From NCBI GenBank assembly GCA_023435965.1, contig JAEZLC010000286.1, forward strand, positions 1 to 8,560: 8,560 bases of DNA, written 5' to 3'. Shown piece after piece: positions 5,468-8,560 of this stretch. Under the pieces are notes generated by a model, which was given only the letters and a program-made list of their open reading frames with translations, was not told the origin of the DNA and did not search any database. This stretch comes from Cyanobacteria bacterium OH_CDB_58. GTDB lineage: Bacteria > Cyanobacteriota > Vampirovibrionia > Gastranaerophilales > Gastranaerophilaceae. The position numbers and the translations under genes are program-made. Position 1 is the stretch's first letter, and each line of letters opens with the position of its first letter.

Positions 5468-8400
5468 ATGATAAAAAAGTTTTTGCCGATGGTGGTGTTG
5501 ACATCCATCCTTGTTTTTAATGCTTCCACGGCGGTTGCAGGAGAACCAGAAGACCCTGCCCTGACAGAGCTGCTTACGCCTACATTGTCAGGGTTGTATA
5601 ACAAAGTGCCGGCGGAATCGCCGATACGCAGCTCTTATTCTTTGCTTGACAATTCAAGCGGTAATTTTCTTATAACAAAATATCTGGTTAAAGATGTTGC
5701 CGGGTCGAAGATAATCACCCCAAAAACATTGTCTTTAAGTATGCATACATTAGGGAATGCTGTAGGAACTACGACATATTATTACAAATGGGACACAACA
5801 GGTGGCAAGAGATCTCTTGTTACTGCTGCAGGCCCGGGGGAAGCTGATTTGACGGTCAAGGCTAATGCTGATTCTACTGGGCTTCTTGATCCTGCGGCAG
5901 ATGTGAATAGAGATTTTACAAATGCTTCAGACTCTTCATTTGGTGGGGCTATCTCGAATTCACTTAATACAAATATAAATATTACAGGGGCTTTTGTTAA
6001 TAATACTACTTCTGACTCTGCGTGGACGCAGGGTGGAGCGGTTTTTAACACTGGGTCAATAAATAATATAACTGGTGATTTTATTAATAATTATATTTCT
6101 CATGCTGGCGAGGGGATTGGAGGTGCGATTTATAATGAGGGGTCCATAAACAATCTAACAGGTAATTTTGTTAACAACTATGTTTCTTCTGCTTCTTCTG
6201 TTAGCACCGGCGGTGCGATTTATAATCGAGGAACAATAACAAATCTAACAGGCGATTTTATTAATAACCATGTTTCTTCTCCTTCTTCCATGGCATATGG
6301 AGGTGCAATTTATAATAGTGGTGGAACAATAACAAGTTTAACTGGCGATTTTATCAACAACTATGCTGTTAATAATTCTGGTTGGGGAGGGGCAAGAGGC
6401 GGCGCTATTTATAATTTTGGCTCAATAAATAATATGACAGGTGATTTTATGGATAATAAGATCATTTCTAACGGAGGAGAAGCATCTGGCGGCGCTATTT
6501 ATAATGCTAGTGGAATAATAACTAATATGGCAGGTGATTTTATTAATAACTCCACTTCTAATTCTTCAGGCATGGCATATGGCGGCGCTATTTATAATCA
6601 TGGAACAATAACAAACCTAACAGGCGATTTTATTAATAATTCCTCTTCTAATTCTTCAGGCACGGCATATGGCGGTGCAATTTACCATTACTATGGAACA
6701 ATAACAAATCTAACAGGCGATTTTATAGATAACCATGCCGTTACGAATGGAGGATATGCACAAGGTGGCGCGATTTTTATAGATCTTGGAAGTGTAAATC
6801 TTGTAGCAAAAGATAAAAATATGCAATTTACAGGAAATTACATTTCAAATGACGCAGGAGTCACAAAACAATCTAATGCTGTTTATCTTAATGGTAACTG
6901 GATGAATCCTTCGACGCTTAATCTTAACGCTGATACAGGTAAATCAATAGTATTTAATGACAGTATTGCTTCTAGTTCTTTAACTAATTCTGAAAAAGTA
7001 ATTAATATCAACGCCACACAAATGGATGTTTCTTCGCTGGGTGCAAATGCCCCTACGACAGGTAATATTGTCTTAAACAATGATATGTCAGGGTATAAAG
7101 GTGATGTTAATCTGTACAATGGCACAATCAAGCTAGGCACGGGAAAATATACTTATACAGATTCAACAGGGGTGGTGCATACGGATGTTCCTACAACTCC
7201 TACACTATTTTATAATGCAAATTCTTTTAATGTTTATGGGGGCGCTATTGATTTTTCTCAAGCTCCAATTGCTCAGTATAGCTTGGGTAAGTTAACCTTG
7301 AACAATAATTTGAATATGAGAGTCAAAGCTGATTTGGCAAATGAATCTATGACAAAGATCAGTGCAAACTCATTGTCAAATGCCGGTGGATACAATATTA
7401 ACGTTAATAATATTCTTTTGACATCAGATGCAAATAAGAGGAATGTTTCAATAAACTTTGCTGACAGTGTTTTGAAGAATGCCGTTAAGTACACAGGGGG
7501 AAATCCAGTAGTATACTCCCCAATATACAAATATGACGCTAGTTATGATCCGGCTACAGGTAATTTTAACTTCTCTCAGAGCCCTGGTGGAAGCAGTAAT
7601 CCTGAAAATGTAAACCCAGCTGTTATTGCATCTCCTGTTGCTGCGCAGTCAGGTGCATTCGCCAATCAAGTAAATTCATACAGCCAATCATTCCAAAATA
7701 TGGACTACATAATGCTTATGCCAAGAGCGCAAAGACTTGTAATGAAGTATGCTAACAGATATGCAATGCTCGAAACCGGTGCTGAAAAAACTAAACTTCT
7801 AGGTGCTGTGTACGAAGAGAAAAACGCAGGAACTTGGTTCCAACCGTATACCAGCTTTGAAAACATAAGCTTCAACAATGGCCCTAAAATCAACAATGTC
7901 AGCTATGGTTCATTCTTCGGTGGTGATAGCAAAATGATTGAACTTAAAAAAGGCTGGGATGCAGTATATTCTGGCTACGCTGGATATAATGGATCACACC
8001 AAACATACTCTGGCAACAGTGTTTTCCAGAATGGCGGTCAATTGGGTACAGGCGCAACTTTCTACAAAGGAAATTCATTCACAGGATTTACAGCCAACGT
8101 CGGTGCTTCTGCCGGCGAAGCTTCCACAATGTATGGAAACGATAATTTCAATATGCTTTCCGCTGGTTTAGCTGCTAAAACAGGTTACAACTTCGAATTT
8201 AATGAAGGCAAATTTATCGTTCAACCAAGTTATATGATGTCTTATACCTTTGTAAAGACATTCGATTATACAAATGCAGCTGGCGTTAAAATAACATCAG
8301 ACCCACTAAATGCAATACAAATAGCTCCTGGTATTAAATTCATTGCTAACACTAAAAACGGCTGGCAGCCATATCTAGGAGCAGAAATGCTTTGGAACTT

Positions 8401-8560
8401 AATGGACAAAGCAAAATACTACGCAAATGATGTGAGCCTCCCAGAATTGAGCATAAAACCTTACTTCCAATACGGCTTAGGTGTTCAAAAAAGAGTTGGT
8501 GAAAGATTAATAGGATTCGGTCAAGCTATGGTTAGAAATGGTGGCAGAACAGGTATTGCG
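5468..8560 (+). CDS. Autotransporter (type V secretion) with GGAIYN-repeat passenger, 3' end outside window
   Basis: 1031 codons without a stop. Residues 1-24 are a Sec signal peptide: basic IKK, a hydrophobic core, then cleavage after STAVA. Residues 25-158 are a domain I do not recognise. Residues 159-462 hold ten tandem repeats of about 30 residues with core GGAIYNxGxIxNLTGDFINN, a pattern expected to form a right-handed beta-helix. Residues 463-725 continue as Asn-, Ser- and Thr-rich passenger. At about 726-785 a helical linker (QSFQNMDYIMLMPRAQRL) leads into the outer-membrane beta-barrel, starting near WFQPYTSFE at 790 and running to the window edge with GFGQAMVRNGGRTGIA, so probably only the last strand is missing. 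I found no cysteine codon, as is common for exported autotransporters. The ribosome site AAGGAA (5451-5456) is 11 bases before ATG. Likely surface exposed, in adhesion or host contact (inference). Codon use changes near residue 710. Confidence 0.9.
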   Translation, partial: MIKKFLPMVVLTSILVFNASTAVAGEPEDPALTELLTPTLSGLYNKVPAESPIRSSYSLLDNSSGNFLITKYLVKDVAGSKIITPKTLSLSMHTLGNAVGTTTYYYKWDTTGGKRSLVTAAGPGEADLTVKANADSTGLLDPAADVNRDFTNASDSSFGGAISNSLNTNINITGAFVNNTTSDSAWTQGGAVFNTGSINNITGDFINNYISHAGEGIGGAIYNEGSINNLTGNFVNNYVSSASSVSTGGAIYNRGTITNLTGDFINNHVSSPSSMAYGGAIYNSGGTITSLTGDFINNYAVNNSGWGGARGGAIYNFGSINNMTGDFMDNKIISNGGEASGGAIYNASGIITNMAGDFINNSTSNSSGMAYGGAIYNHGTITNLTGDFINNSSSNSSGTAYGGAIYHYYGTITNLTGDFIDNHAVTNGGYAQGGAIFIDLGSVNLVAKDKNMQFTGNYISNDAGVTKQSNAVYLNGNWMNPSTLNLNADTGKSIVFNDSIASSSLTNSEKVININATQMDVSSLGANAPTTGNIVLNNDMSGYKGDVNLYNGTIKLGTGKYTYTDSTGVVHTDVPTTPTLFYNANSFNVYGGAIDFSQAPIAQYSLGKLTLNNNLNMRVKADLANESMTKISANSLSNAGGYNINVNNILLTSDANKRNVSINFADSVLKNAVKYTGGNPVVYSPIYKYDASYDPATGNFNFSQSPGGSSNPENVNPAVIASPVAAQSGAFANQVNSYSQSFQNMDYIMLMPRAQRLVMKYANRYAMLETGAEKTKLLGAVYEEKNAGTWFQPYTSFENISFNNGPKINNVSYGSFFGGDSKMIELKKGWDAVYSGYAGYNGSHQTYSGNSVFQNGGQLGTGATFYKGNSFTGFTANVGASAGEASTMYGNDNFNMLSAGLAAKTGYNFEFNEGKFIVQPSYMMSYTFVKTFDYTNAAGVKITSDPLNAIQIAPGIKFIANTKNGWQPYLGAEMLWNLMDKAKYYANDVSLPELSIKPYFQYGLGVQKRVGERLIGFGQAMVRNGGRTGIA
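5942..6853 (+). repeat. Ten tandem in-frame repeats of about 90 bases in the autotransporter passenger
   Basis: Units start at 5942, 6032, 6119, 6209, 6299, 6398, 6488, 6581, 6671 and 6764, each opening with codons for GGA followed by a hydrophobic or aromatic pair. Unit lengths are 29-33 codons, always multiples of three, so copy-number change would keep the frame. The outer units (first, second, tenth) are diverged (GGAISN, GGAVFN, GGAIFI) and the inner ones are close copies. For example, 6230-6261 and 6695-6726 are identical over 32 bases. Confidence 0.85.

Noticed and set aside
5942..6853. CRISPR array
   Set aside because: The repeats are contiguous, about 90 bases, in frame and protein coding, with no spacers.
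5782..8171. Several open frames of 60-90 codons antisense to or out of frame with the autotransporter
   Set aside because: They are shadows of a long, clearly coding frame with signal peptide, repeats and barrel; none has a ribosome site or protein-like features.
1..8560. tRNA, rRNA or CRISPR loci
   Set aside because: No recognisable tRNA arms, rRNA segments or regularly spaced short repeats were seen on either strand.

Overview
The window looks like an AT-rich Gram-negative chromosome (the GC content appears low throughout, and TTG starts are plausible). The Gram-negative assignment rests on a secreted protein with a C-terminal outer-membrane beta-barrel, a type V autotransporter. The GGAIYN-type repeat passenger, AT-rich codon use and PnuC/GNAT neighbours would fit a gut-associated lineage such as Gastranaerophilales (non-photosynthetic cyanobacterial relatives). 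This is a guess from overall feel; no marker gene is present.

Layout. 1-712: a PnuC-type nicotinamide riboside/vitamin transporter that may begin just outside the window. 723-1343 (minus strand): a GNAT acetyltransferase converging on it with a 10-base gap. 1587-2606: a membrane-anchored or secreted Kelch-like protein in which six blades can be counted. 2623-2749: the relic of a small frameshifted gene. 2844-4073: an intact IS3-family insertion sequence with orfA, orfB, a -1 frameshift heptamer, terminal inverted repeats and the two halves of a circle-junction promoter. 4074-4594: a gene that lost its 5' end at the IS boundary. 4608-5051: a four-helix membrane protein downstream of it. 5052-5467: an intergenic region of 416 bases with a branched inverted repeat, two terminators, a short palindrome and a good promoter. 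5468-8560: an autotransporter with ten tandem 30-residue repeats, running off the right edge just short of its end.

How the parts relate. The IS is the organising event of the middle section. It has decayed coding sequence on its left, a decapitated gene on its right and no target duplication, so the original locus was probably rearranged or partly deleted. The truncated gene and the membrane protein look like a former two-gene operon of unknown function. The autotransporter is a separate transcription unit, insulated by the two terminators. Its repeat array and the abrupt codon-usage change between passenger and barrel suggest a modular, recombining surface-protein family.

The most informative sequence signals are the IS3 regulatory set (G_GGA_AAC slip site; TTGACA in the right end and TATAAT in the left end) and the mosaic autotransporter. 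I do not see a clear new defence or biosynthetic system. The orphaned two-gene module is the only candidate for something undescribed.
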